Assembly (NCBI GenBank): GCA_024867545.1
Contig: JANFNE010000067.1
Coordinates: 1-64,000 of the forward strand
Reading direction: 5' to 3'
DNA length: 64,000 nt
Origin: Phytopythium helicoides
Taxonomy: Eukaryota > Oomycota > Peronosporomycetes > Pythiales > Pythiaceae
This document shows positions 1-11,763 of this stretch, piece by piece. The notes beneath the pieces are model-generated. The model saw only the letters and a list, made by a program, of their open reading frames with translations, was not told where the DNA came from and did no database searches. The position numbers and the translations under genes were made by a program. Numbering within the stretch: the stretch's first letter is position 1; each line of letters begins with the position of its first letter.

Positions 1-30
1 CTAAACCCTACTAAACCCTACTAAACCCTG
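1..30. repeat. Telomere-like repeat tract at window start
   Basis: Three copies of the 10-mer CTAAACCCTA, a variant of the CCCTAAA (TTTAGGG) telomere repeat of oomycetes and plants. The C-rich strand runs 5' to 3' into the window, as at a left chromosome end. Equivalent interstitial tracts open the later units at 1709-1745, 3440-3491, 5186-5197, 6856-6873, 8287-8343, 10037-10076, 11764-11793 and 13439-13450. Whether base 1 is the true chromosome end cannot be told from the window. Confidence 0.8.
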
Positions 31-1573
31 TCCGTAATTTACATTTTCTTTCCGATTTACTACCGATATATTTCCAAACCCTAATCATACCCCAAACCGG
101 GTTTTCAAATACGGCTACACAGCTTTGCGTGCGCACTGTTATTGAATATGTTTGCATTTATCACTTCGAACAAACGGATATCGTGAACTACTTCAAACTG
201 TCACCTTCATTCGATATGTTGCAATCATCCTCACACCAACATGTTGTTCATGCCTTGCATTATCTTGTCTCATACTCGCTGTGTCTGCGACGCTCTATAT
301 GCATCCGCGTACCATTCTTGATCACAGTGTTTCATTGTTTCTCTTCTCATCTCCACAACACCGTCACATACGTCATCAAATACGCAATGCTCTACAATCT
401 TCTTAAACGATACCTTACTCCACTTCAGCCGTCACAAAGTACTGCCTAACCATAATGTGCGGAACATCATCGCAGTAAACCATCATCTGTGATAGAAACT
501 CGAGTCGCCACATACTCATTATAGTGCACGCGTCAAAGTTCAGCTGACACATCAGCACCGACATGGTATTTGTTCATCTAGTTGGTTGAAAACATGATCC
601 TATCTTCATCATATTCCCCACTTCCAAACACTGTGGTTTCATTTCATGTATCCAATATCGTGATGGACAGCGCAGGCAGGTTTCCTTGAAACTATCTGGT
701 ATTGATTGTCGACACAGGATAAACACGTCTCTGAAGCCGGGTACGTCGCCAACAACCGTAATGTTCGATCAGCATGCCCTGTGTAGAGTTCGCTGTTTAG
801 TAAATCACGCGCTTTCGTTTGGTTCACTGCATACTCACTGCATCGCATACATTCACTTCCGACCAACTGTTGAGCTGTAGTCATCAATAGCGCCTCGTCT
901 TAAAACACTAGTCATCACGTCTCAGTCCATTTAACCATGTAGTATTGATCGTGAAGTAGCCATCACAGCTTGTCACCCATCACATCTCAGTCAATTATCC
1001 ATTGGTAACATCTCACGGCGTTTGATTTCATTGCGGACCAATCGAACACGTAGGATTACACTCGCTCATGGTATGTTCCACATGTGTACCTTGGCTACAT
1101 CAAGTTGATGAACGCGTGTTGTTTCTCGTATCCATTCACAGTCGCCCACTGCTATACCTAGTATGTTTTGTTTCCTTGGTAGTTGATTGTCCATCTTTTG
1201 AATTTGCTTCATGTTCTGCGTGTAAGTTTGATTTGGTTCATGTTTTATTTCCATCCGCTTGCACAAAGTACATTGATGGTCACGCAATATATCATGACAC
1301 GAACGACATTGGCTTGCAGATTGAGAACAACTTGCCTGTGTAGCATTCACTTCTATCAACTTGCTACGGTAGCAGTACATGTCGTTTTACTACCCGCACA
1401 ATGTACATCACAACTGCCAATAATCTGGCAACATTCCTGTGACATCGTTGTTCTGTACTGTATGGCTTTGCGGTAGTACCGTGTGTGGGTTTCCATTTTT
1501 GTATCGGATGTTATACCCGTGGGCAATTATACTTGAAATTTGTATTGAAATCTATACGACACTGCGCGGCAGC

Positions 1574-1695
1574 ATGACATTGGGCAATTATACTTGAAAT
1601 TTGTATTAAAATCTATATGACATTGGGTCCGAGGAGGGTTGCCCAATGTCATTAGGGTTTGGATACAAATTTCAAGTATAATTGCCCAATGTCAT
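1574..1695. repeat. Unit 1 terminal inverted repeat (type A')
   Basis: Arms 1574-1627 and 1642-1695 (54 bp each) flank the 14-nt loop at 1628-1641. About six mismatches cluster in one 12-bp block, where the right arm carries a telomere-like TTAGGGTTT. A partial third copy of the left arm lies just upstream at about 1518-1570. Confidence 0.9.
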
Positions 1696-1708
1696 ATACT
1701 GTTTAGGG

Positions 1709-3439
1709 ACCCTAAACCCTAAACCCTAAACCCTACTAAACCCTGTCTGTAACTTACACTTTCATTCCGATTTTTTACCGATAAATTTCCAAACCCTAAT
1801 CATACTCCACACAGGGTTTTCAAATACACCTACACAGCTTCGCGTGCGCATTCGCATCAAATATGTCTTCTCATCACTTAGAATAAATACATGTCGTGAA
1901 CTACTTCAAACTGACATCTTCATTCAATACGTAGCAATCATCTTCACACGAATATGTGTTTCATGCCGATCATTATGTTGTCTCTTACTCGCAGCGCCTC
2001 CGACGCTATTCACACATCCGCGTACCATTCTCGATCACTATATTTCGTTGTTCCTATTATCGTCTGCACAACAACATCACATGCGTCATCAAACACTCAT
2101 TGCTCTACAATCTTCTTCAATTATACTTTACTTCACTTCAGACATCACCACTTACTGTCTAACCACAATGTGCTGAACATCATTGCTTTCCATAATCATA
2201 TTTGATACAGACTCGCGACAGCACTTACTCATGCTAATGCACACATCACAGTTCAGCTGACACACCAGCGCCGACATGGTGTTCATTCATTTCTACTTGG
2301 TTCAAAACAAGATTCGATCTGCATGATCAAGTCGAATTCCAATCGCTCTGGCTACACACAGTTCATTGCACTATACAAAGCATCAAGCACAGCACACATT
2401 TGCTTCAAAATTACTAGATATTGATTGTGAAAAGAGAATTGCTGCGTCGGTGAAGGCAGGTACGTCGCTATCAATCGGTGTGCTACTTCATCATGTTCTT
2501 TGCACACTTCACTGGATAGTGAATCATGTGCTTCAGTTTGGTTTACTTCATCTTCATTACATGCTTCACATCAGCTCCCTTGCCGATCAACTAGGTGAGC
2601 TGTAGTAATCAATGGTGTCTCAACTCAAACACAACTAGTCACGTCTCAGTCCATTTTACCATCAAGTATTGATCGTTAAGTAGCCGTCACAGCTTGTTAT
2701 TCATCACATGTCAGTCAATTATACATTGGTAACATCTCACGGCGTTTGATTTCATTGCGGACCAATCGAACATGTAGGATTACACTCGCTCATGGTATGT
2801 TCCACATGTGTACCTTGGCTACATCAAGTCGATGAACGCGTGTTGTTCTCTTTTCTATTCATACTCGCCCAGTGCTATGTCAAGTCGGTTTTGTTTGCTG
2901 ATAATTGATTGTCCATCATATGAATTTGTTTCATGTTCTGCCTGTGCATGTTTGAATTGGTACATGTGTCAGTCTTTCAGCTTACACAATGTACATTGAT
3001 GGTCACGCACCTTTCCATTATAAGAACTGCAATGGCAACGGTTGCTTGATTCAGAATAACTTGACTGTGTAGCATTCACATCCATCGACTTGCTACGGTG
3101 ATAGTACATGTGGTTTTACTACCCACACAATGTACATCACAGCTGCCAATAATCTGGCAACATTCTTGTCACATCGTTCTGTCATACCGTACGGCTTTGC
3201 GGTAGTACCGTGGGTGAGGTTTAGTTTTTGTATCGGAGTTTCCATCAAGGGCTGACATATAGGGAATTTCCATAGTTAAGGGGCCGGACATCTGCGCTCG
3301 GGACGGACAATGGCTAGCCCGATACAAATTCCAAGATAAAAGTGGCAGGACAATGGCTCCGGGGAGGGATGGCCATTGTCCTGCCACTTTTATCTTGGAA
3401 TTTGTATCGGGCTAGCCATTGTCCGGGCGTGTATAAGTT
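1709..3439. repeat. Subtelomeric tandem unit 2
   Basis: Second array unit, aligned along its length with units 3, 4, 6, 7 and 8. It opens with CCCTAAA repeats and ends in a type B hairpin. No gene is supported: the 79-codon frame at 2366-2605 recurs in units 6, 7 and 8 but is broken in unit 3. Confidence 0.85.
3304..3425. repeat. Unit 2 terminal inverted repeat (type B)
   Basis: Arms 3304-3357 and 3372-3425 are perfectly complementary over 54 bp. The loop is 3358-3371. The arm sequence differs from type A except for short GGACAATGG-like ends, yet both arms differ in concert. Confidence 0.95.
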
Positions 3440-5184
3440 CCCTAAACCCTAGACTAAACCCTACTAAACCCTACTAAACCCTACTAAACCCTATCTGTAA
3501 CTTACATTTTCTTTCCGATTTATTACTGATACATTTCCAAACCCTAATCATACTCAACACCGGGTTTTCAAATACACCTACACAGCTTTGCGCGCGCATT
3601 CGCATCCAATGTGTGTTATCATCACTTCGAATAAATACATATCGTGAACTACTTCAACCTCCCATCGTCATTCAATATGTACCAATCAGCCTCACACCAA
3701 TATGTTGTTGATGCCTATAACAATGTTGTTTCATATTCGCCGCGCCTCCGACACTCTTCACACATCCGCGTACCATTCTCGATCACTACGTTTCATTGTT
3801 CCTCTCCTCATCTGCACAACATCATCACATGCGTCATCAAACACTCATTGCTCTACAATCTTCTTCAATTATATTCTACTTCACTTCAGACATCACCGCT
3901 TACTGTCTAACCACAATGTGCTCAACATCATTGCTTTCCATCATCATCTATGATAGAGACTCGCCACAGCACCTACTCATGCTAGTGCACACATCACAGT
4001 TCAGCTGACACACCAGCTCTTACATGGTGTTCATTCAATTCTACTTGGTTGAAAACAAGATTCGCTCTGCATGATCAAGTCGAATTCCAATCGCTCTGGC
4101 TACACACAGTTCATTGCACAATACAAAGCATCAAGCACAGCACACATTTGCTTCAAAATAATTATATATTGATTGTGAAAAGAGCATAGCTGCGTCTGTG
4201 AAGCCAAGTACGTCGCTATCAATCGGTGTGCTACTTCATCATGTTCTTTGCACACTTCACTGTATAGTGAATCATGTGCTTCAGTTTGGTTTACTTCATC
4301 TTCATTACATGCTTCACATCAGCTCCCTTGCCGATCAACTAGGTGAGCTGTAGTAATCAATGGTGTCTCAACTCACACACTAGATGTCACGTCTCAGTCC
4401 ATTTAACCATCAAGTATTGATCGTGAAGTAGCCGTCACAGCTTGTCATCCATCACATGTCAGTCAATTATCCTTTGGTAACATCTCACGGCGTTTGATTT
4501 CATTGCGGACCAATCAAAAATGTAGGATTACACTCGCTCATGGTGTGTTCCACATGTCTACATTGGTGACATCAGGTTCACGAACACGTATTGATTCTAG
4601 TACTCATTCACAGTCGCCCACTGCTATACCAAGTCGGTTTTGTTTGCTTGATAATTGATTGTCCATCTTTTGAATTTGCTTCATGTTCTGCCTGTGCATG
4701 TTTGAATTGGTACATGTGTCAGTCTTTCAGTTTACACAATGTACGTTGATGGTCAAGCACCGTTCCATTACAAGAACAGCAATGGCTTGGTGCTTGATAG
4801 AGAATAACTTGACTGTGTAGCATTCACATCCATCAACTTGCTACGGTGACAGTACATGTGGTTTTACTACCCACACAATGTACAACACAACTGCCGATAA
4901 TCTGGCAACATTCCAGTGACATCGTTGTAATGTACTGTATGGCTTTGCGGAAGTACCGTGGGTGAGGTTTAATTTTTGTATCGGAGTTTCCATCAAGGGC
5001 CCACATACTTGAAATTTGTATTGAAATCTATACGACACTGCGCGCCAGCATGACATTGGGCAATTATACTTGAAATTTGTATTAAAATCTATATGACATT
5101 GGGTCCGAGGAGGGTTGCCCAATGTCATTAGGGTTTGGATACAAATTTCAAGTATAATTGCCCAATGTCATATACTGTTTAGGG
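3440..5184. repeat. Subtelomeric tandem unit 3
   Basis: Third unit, opening with four to five telomere-like repeats (3440-3491). The body matches units 2, 6 and 7 with scattered substitutions. It ends in a type A' hairpin followed by a head-to-head telomere motif at 5177-5193. No supported gene. Confidence 0.85.
5050..5171. repeat. Unit 3 terminal inverted repeat (type A')
   Basis: Arms 5050-5103 and 5118-5171 with loop 5104-5117. The sequence is essentially that of unit 1, including the telomere-like block inside the right arm. Confidence 0.9.
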
Positions 5185-6855
5185 ACCCTAAACCCTATTA
5201 CCGATAAATTTCCAAACCCTAATCATACTCCACACCGGGTTTTTAAATACACCTACACAGCTTTGCGCGCGCATTTACATCGAATGCGCGTTCTCATCAC
5301 TTCAAATAAATAGATGTCGTGAGCTACTTCAAACTGCCATCTTCATTCAAGATGTAGCAATCAGCCTCACACGAATATGTTCTTGATACCATCATGCTGT
5401 TTCATACTCGCCGCGCCTCCGACGCTCTTCACACATCCGCATACCATTTTCGATCACTACGGTTCATTGTTCCTCTTATCCTCTACACAACACCATCACA
5501 TGCGTCATCAAACACTCACTGCTCTACAATCTTCTTCAATTATACTATACTTCACTTCAGACATCACCGCTTACTGCCGAACCACAATGTACTGAACATC
5601 ATTGCTTCCATCATCATCTCTGATAGAGACTCGCCACAGCACTTACTCATGCTAGTGCACACATCACAGGTCAGCTCACACACCAGCGCCGACATGGTGT
5701 TCATTCAATTCTACTTGGTTCAAAACAAGAATCGCTCTGCATGATCAAGCAGAATTCCAATAGCTCTGGCTACACACAGTTCATTACACTATACAAAGCA
5801 TCAAGCACAGCACAGATTTGCTTCAAAATTATTGTATATTGATTGTGGAAAGAGCATAGCCGCGTCTGTCAAGGCAAGTACGTCGCTATCAATCGGTGTG
5901 CTACTTCATCATGTTCTTTGCACAGTTCACTGTATAGTGAATAATGTGCTTCAGTTTGGTTTACGTCATCTTCATTACATGCATCCCATCAGCTCCCTTG
6001 CCGATCAACTAGGTGAGCTGTAGCAATCAATGATGTCTCGACTCACACACTAGATGTCACGTCTCAGTCCATTTAACCATCAAGTATCGATCGTGAAGTA
6101 GCCGTCACAGCTTGTCATCCTTCGCGTGTCAGTCAATTATCCTTTGGTAACATCTCATGGTGTTTGATTTCATTGCGGACCAATCGAAAATGTAGGATTA
6201 CACTCGCTCATGGTATGTTCCACATGTGTACCTTGGCTACATCAAGTTGATGAACGCGTGTTGTTCTCTTATCTATTCATACTTGTCCAGCGCTATGTCA
6301 AGTAGGTTTTGTTTGCTGATAATTGATTGTCCATCATTTGCATTTGTTTCATGTTCTGCCTGTGTATGTTTGAATTGGCACATGTGTCAGTCTTTCAGTT
6401 TACACAATGTACGTTGATGGTCAAGCACCGTTCCATTACAAGAACAGCAATGGCTTGGTGCTTGATAGAGAATAACTTGACTGTGTAGCATTCACATCCA
6501 TCAACTTGCTACGGTGACAGTACATGTGGTTTTACTACCCACACAATGTACATCACAACTGCCAATAATCTGGCAACATTCCAGTGACATCGTTGTAATG
6601 TACTGTATGGCTTTGCGGAAGTACCGTGGGTGAGGTTTAATTTTTGTATCGGAGTTTCCATCAAGGGCCCACATATAGGGAGTTTCCATAGTTAAGGGGG
6701 AGGACATCTGCGCTCGGGGAGGACAATGGCTCATTTCATACAAAAGTCAAGATAAAAAGGGGAGGACAATGGCTCCGGGGAGGGATGGCCATTGTCCTCC
6801 CCATTTTATCTTGAAGTTTGTATGAAATGGGCCATTGTCCTCCCCTGTTTAACTT
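5185..6855. repeat. Subtelomeric tandem unit 4
   Basis: Fourth unit. It lacks the first part of the usual leader (the text after the telomere tract starts at the TTACCGATAAATTTCC segment). It ends in a type C hairpin. No supported gene. Confidence 0.85.
6716..6845. repeat. Unit 4 terminal inverted repeat (type C)
   Basis: Arms 6716-6773 and 6788-6845 (58 bp) with only about three mismatches. The loop 6774-6787 matches the type B loop. This is a third arm sequence, with GGGGAGGACAATGGC ends. Confidence 0.9.
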
Positions 6856-8286
6856 CCCTAAACCCTAAACCCTATGCATCCGCGTACCATTCCTGATCAC
6901 TGTGTTTCATTGTTTCTCTTCTCATCTCCACAACACCGTCACATACGTCATCAAATACGCAATGCTCTACAATCTTCTTAAACGATACCTTACTCCACTT
7001 CAGCCGTCACAAAGTACTGCCTAACCATAATGTGCGGAACATCATCGCTGTAAACCATCATCTGTGATAGAAACTCGAGTCGCCACATACTCATTATACT
7101 GCACGCGTAAAAGTTCAGCTGACACATCAGCACCGACATGGTATTTGTTTATCTAGTTGGTTGAAAACATGATCCTATCTTCATCATATTACCCACTTCC
7201 AAACACTGTGGTTTCATTTCATGTATCCAATATCGTGATGGACAGCGCAGGCAGGTTTCCTTGAAACTATCTGGTATTGATTGTCGACACAGAATAAACA
7301 CGTCTCTGAAGCCGGGTACGTCGCCAACAACCGTAATGTTCGATCAGCATCCTCTGTGTAGAGTTCGCTGTTTAGTAAATCACGCGCTTTCGTTTGGTTC
7401 ACTGCATACTCACTGCATCGCATATATTCACTTCCGACCAACTGTTGAGCTGTAGTCATCAATAGCGCCTCGTCTTAAAACACTAGTCATCACGTCTCAG
7501 TCCATTTAACCATGTAGTATTGATCGTGAAGTAGCCGTCACAACTTGTCATCCATCACATGTCAGTCAATAATCCATTGGTAACATCTCACGGCGTTTGA
7601 TTTTATTGCGGACCAATTGAACAAGTAGGATTACACTCGCTCATGGTATGTTCCACATGTGTACCTTGGCTACATCAAGTTGATGAACGCGTGTTGTTCT
7701 CTTATCTATTCATACTTGCCCAGTGCTATGTCAAGTCGGTTATGTTTGCTGATAATTGATTGTCCATCATTTGCATTTGTTTCATGTTCTGCCTGTGCAT
7801 GTTTGAATTGGTACATGTGTCAGTCTTTCAGCTTACACAATGTACATTGATGGTCACGCACCTTTCCATTACAAGAACAGCAATGGCTTGTTGCTTGATT
7901 CAGAATAACTTGACTGTGTAGCATTCACATCCATCAACTTGCTACGGTGACAGTACATGTGGTTTTACTACCCACACAATGTACATCACAACTGCCAATA
8001 ATCTGGCAACATTCCTGTGACATAGCTGTTCCATACTGTATGGCATTGTGGTAGTACCGTGGGTGAGGTTTCGCTTTTGTATAGGATGTTATACCCGTGG
8101 GCAATTATACTTGAAATTTGTATTGAAAGTGGCAGGACATTGCGCGAGGGCAGGACATTGGGCAATTATACTTGAAATTTGTATTGAAAATGGCAGGACA
8201 TTGGGTCCGAGGAGGGTTGCCCAATGTCCTGCCATTTTCAATACAAATTTCAAGTATAATTGCCCAATGTCCTGCCCTGATTAGGG
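6856..8286. repeat. Subtelomeric tandem unit 5 (5'-truncated)
   Basis: Shortest unit, about 1.43 kb. After CCCTAAACCCTA it joins sequence equivalent to position 298 of unit 1, so roughly 290 bp of leader is missing. The body follows the unit 1 subfamily up to about 7500. It ends in a type A hairpin. No supported gene. Confidence 0.85.
8148..8277. repeat. Unit 5 terminal inverted repeat (type A)
   Basis: Arms 8148-8205 and 8220-8277 are perfectly complementary over 58 bp with loop 8206-8219. A direct, partly degenerate copy of the left arm precedes it at 8098-8147. Confidence 0.95.
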
Positions 8287-10036
8287 ACCCTAAACCCTAA
8301 ATCCTAAATCCTACTAAACCCTACTAAACCCTACTAAACCCTGTCCGTAACTTTCATTTTCTTTCCGATTTATTACCGATAAATTTCCAAACCCTAATCA
8401 TACTCCACATCGGGTTTTCAATTACACCTACACAGCTTTGCGCGCGCATTTGCATCGAATGTGTCTTCTCATCACTTCGAATAAATAGATGTCGTGAACT
8501 ACTTCAAACTTCCATCTTCATTCAATATGTACCAATCAGCCTCACACGAATATGTTGGTGATGCCGTTCATTATGTTGTTTCATACTCACCGCGCCTCCG
8601 ACGCTCTTCACACATCCGCGTACCATTCTAGATCACTACGTTTCATTGTTCCTCTCCTCATCTGCACAACACCATCACATGCGTCATCAAACACTCATTG
8701 CTCTACGATCTTCTTCAATTATACTCTACTTCACTTCAGACATCACCGCTTACTGCCGAACCACAATGTACTGAACATCATTGCTTCCATCATCATCTCT
8801 GATAGAGACTCGCCACAGCACTTACTCATGCTAGTGCACACATCACAGGTCAGCTCACACACCAGCGCCGACATGGTGTTCGTTCCTTTCTACTTGGTTG
8901 TAAACAAGAGTCGCTCTGCATGATCAAATCCAGTTCCAATCGCTCTGGTTACACATAGTTCATTGTACTATACAAAGCATCAAGCACAGCACATATTTGC
9001 TTCAAAGTTACTAGATATTGATTGTGGAAAGAGCATAGCTGCGTCTGTGAAGGCAAGTAAGTCGCTATCAATCGGTGTGCTACTTCATCATGTTCTTTCC
9101 ATACTTTACTGGATAGTGAATCATGTGCTTCAGTTTGGTTTACTTCATCTTCATTACATGCTTCACATCAGCTCCCTTGCCGATCAACTAGGTGAGCTGT
9201 AGTAATCAATGGTGTCTCAACTCAGACACTAGATGTCACGTCTCAGTCCATTTCACCCTCAAGTATTGATCGTGAAGTAGCCGTCACAGCTTGTCATCCA
9301 TCACATGTCAGTCAATAATCCATTGGTAACATCTCACGGCGTTTGATTTTATTGCGGACCAATCGAAAATGTAGGATTACACTCGCTCATGGTATGTTCC
9401 ACATGTGTACCTTGGCTACATCAAGTTGATGAACGCGTGTTGTTCTCTTATCTATTCATACTTGCCCAGTGCTATGTCAAGTCGGTTATGTTTGCTGATA
9501 ATTGATTGTCCATCATTTGCATTTGTTTCATGTTCTGCCTGTGCCTGTTTGAATTGGTACATGTGTCAGTCTTTCAGCTTACACAATGTACATTGAAGGT
9601 CACACACTTCTTGATAACAGGAACAGCAATGGCAACGGTTGCTTGATTCAGAAAAACTTGACTGTGTAGCATTCACATCCATCAACTTGCTACGGTGACA
9701 GTACATGTGGTTTTACTACCCACACAATGTACAACACAACTGCCAATAATCTGGCAACATTCCTGTCACATCGTTCTGTCATACCGTACGGCTTTGCGGT
9801 AGTACCGTGGGTGAGGTTTAGTTTTTGTATCGGAGTTTCCATCAAGGGCTGACATATAGGGAATTTCCATAGTTAAGGGGCCGGACATCTGCGCTCGGGA
9901 CGGACAATGGCTAGCCCGATACAAATTCCAAGATAAAAGTGGCAGGACAATGGCTCCGGGGAGGGATGGCCATTGTCCTGCCACTTTTATCTTGGAATTT
10001 GTATCGGGCTAGCCATTGTCCGGGCGTGTATAAGTT
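8287..10036. repeat. Subtelomeric tandem unit 6
   Basis: Sixth unit, with full leader and body and a type B hairpin at its end. The longest chance frame of the array (123 codons, 8552-8923) lies here but is interrupted in sister units. Confidence 0.85.
9901..10022. repeat. Unit 6 terminal inverted repeat (type B)
   Basis: Arms 9901-9954 and 9969-10022 are perfectly complementary over 54 bp. The sequence equals the unit 2 hairpin. Confidence 0.95.
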
Positions 10037-11763
10037 CCCTAAACCCTAAACCCTACTAAACCCTACTAAACCCTGTCTGTAACTTACATTTTCTTTCCGA
10101 TTTATTACCGATAAATTTTCAAACCCTAATCATACTCCACACCGGGTTTTCATATACAGCTACACAGTTTTGCGCGCGCATTCGCATCGAATGTGTGCTG
10201 TCGTCACTTCTAATAAATACATGCTGTGAACTACTTCAAACTGCCATCTTCATTCAATACGTCGCAACCATCCTCACATCAACATGGTGTTCATGCCTAT
10301 CATTATGTTGTTTCATACTCGCCGCGCCTCCAACACTCTTTACACATCCGCGTACTATTCTCGATCACTATGTTTCATTGTTCCTCTTATCCTCTGCACA
10401 ACACCATCACATGCGTCATCAAACACTCATTACTCTACAATCTTCTTCAATTATACTCTACTTCACTTCAGACATCAACACTTACTGTCTAACCACAATG
10501 GGCTCAGCATCATTGCTTTCCATCATCATATGTGATAGAGACTCGCGACAGCACGTACTCATGCTAGTACACACATCACAGTTCAGCTCACACACCAGCG
10601 CCGACATGGTGTTCATTCAATTCTACTTGGTTGAAAACAAGATTCGCTCTGCATGATCAAGTCGAATTCCAATCGCTCTGGCTACACACAGTTCATTGAA
10701 CTATACAAAGCATCAAGCACAGCACACATTTGCTTCAAAATTATTATATATTGATTGTGGAAAGAGCATAGCTGCGTCTGTGAAGGCAAGTACGTCGCTA
10801 TCAATCGGTGTGCTACTTCATCATGTTCTTTGCACACTTCACTGGATAGTGAATCATGTGCTTCAGTTTGGTTTACTTCATCTTCATTACATGCTTCACA
10901 TCAGCTCCCTTGCCGATCAACTAGGTGAGCTGTAGTAATCAATGGTGTCTCAACTCACACACTAGATGTCACGTCTCAGTCCATTTAACCATCAAGTATT
11001 GATCGTGAAGTAGCCGTCACAGCTTGTCATCCATCATGTCAGTCAATTATCCTTTGGTAACATCTCACGGCGTTTGATTTCATTGCGGACCAATCAAAAA
11101 TGTAGGATTACACTCGCTCATGGTATGTTCCACATGTGTACCTTGGCTACATCAAGTTGATGAACGCGTGTTGTTCTCTTATCTATTCATACTTGTCCAG
11201 TGCTATGTCAAGTAGGTTTTGTTTGCTGATAATTGATTGTCCATCATTTGCATTTGTTTCATGTTCTGCCTGTGCATGTTTGAATTGGTACATGTGTCAG
11301 TCTTTCAGCTTACACAATGTACATTGATGGTCACGCACCTTTCCATTACAAGAACAGCAATGGCTTGTTGCTTGATTCAGAATAACTTGACTGTGTAGCA
11401 TTCACATCCATCAACTAGCTGCGGTGACAGTACATGTGGTTTTACTACCCACACAATGTACATCACAACTGCCAATAATCTGGCAACATTCCTGTGACAT
11501 AGCTGTTCCATACTGTATGGCTTTGCGGTAGTACCGTGGGTGAGGTTTCGCTTTTGTATAGGATGTTATACCCGTGGGCAATTATACTTGAAATTTGTAT
11601 TGAAAGTGGCAGGACATTGCGCGAGGGCAGGACATTGGGCAATTATACTTGAAATTTGTATTGAAAATGGCAGGACATTGGGTCCGAGGAGGGTTGCCCA
11701 ATGTCCTGCCATTTTCAATACAAATTTTAAGTATAATTGCCCAATGTCCTGCCCTGATTAGGG
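10037..11763. repeat. Subtelomeric tandem unit 7
   Basis: Seventh unit, full length, with a type A hairpin at its end. The 153-codon frame at 10195-10656 is not conserved in the other units, so it is not called as a gene. Confidence 0.85.
11625..11754. repeat. Unit 7 terminal inverted repeat (type A)
   Basis: Arms 11625-11682 and 11697-11754 pair over 58 bp with a single mismatch. The loop is 11683-11696. Confidence 0.95.

Larger units (their letters stand above)
1..1708. repeat. Subtelomeric tandem unit 1
   Basis: First of eight units of about 1.7 kb. The order is a telomere-like tract, an AT-rich body, then an inverted repeat at the right end. Its body shares the 640-1030 stretch with unit 5, so units 1 and 5 form a subfamily. 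Short open frames occur but are not kept consistently among units, so I treat the unit as non-coding. Confidence 0.85.
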
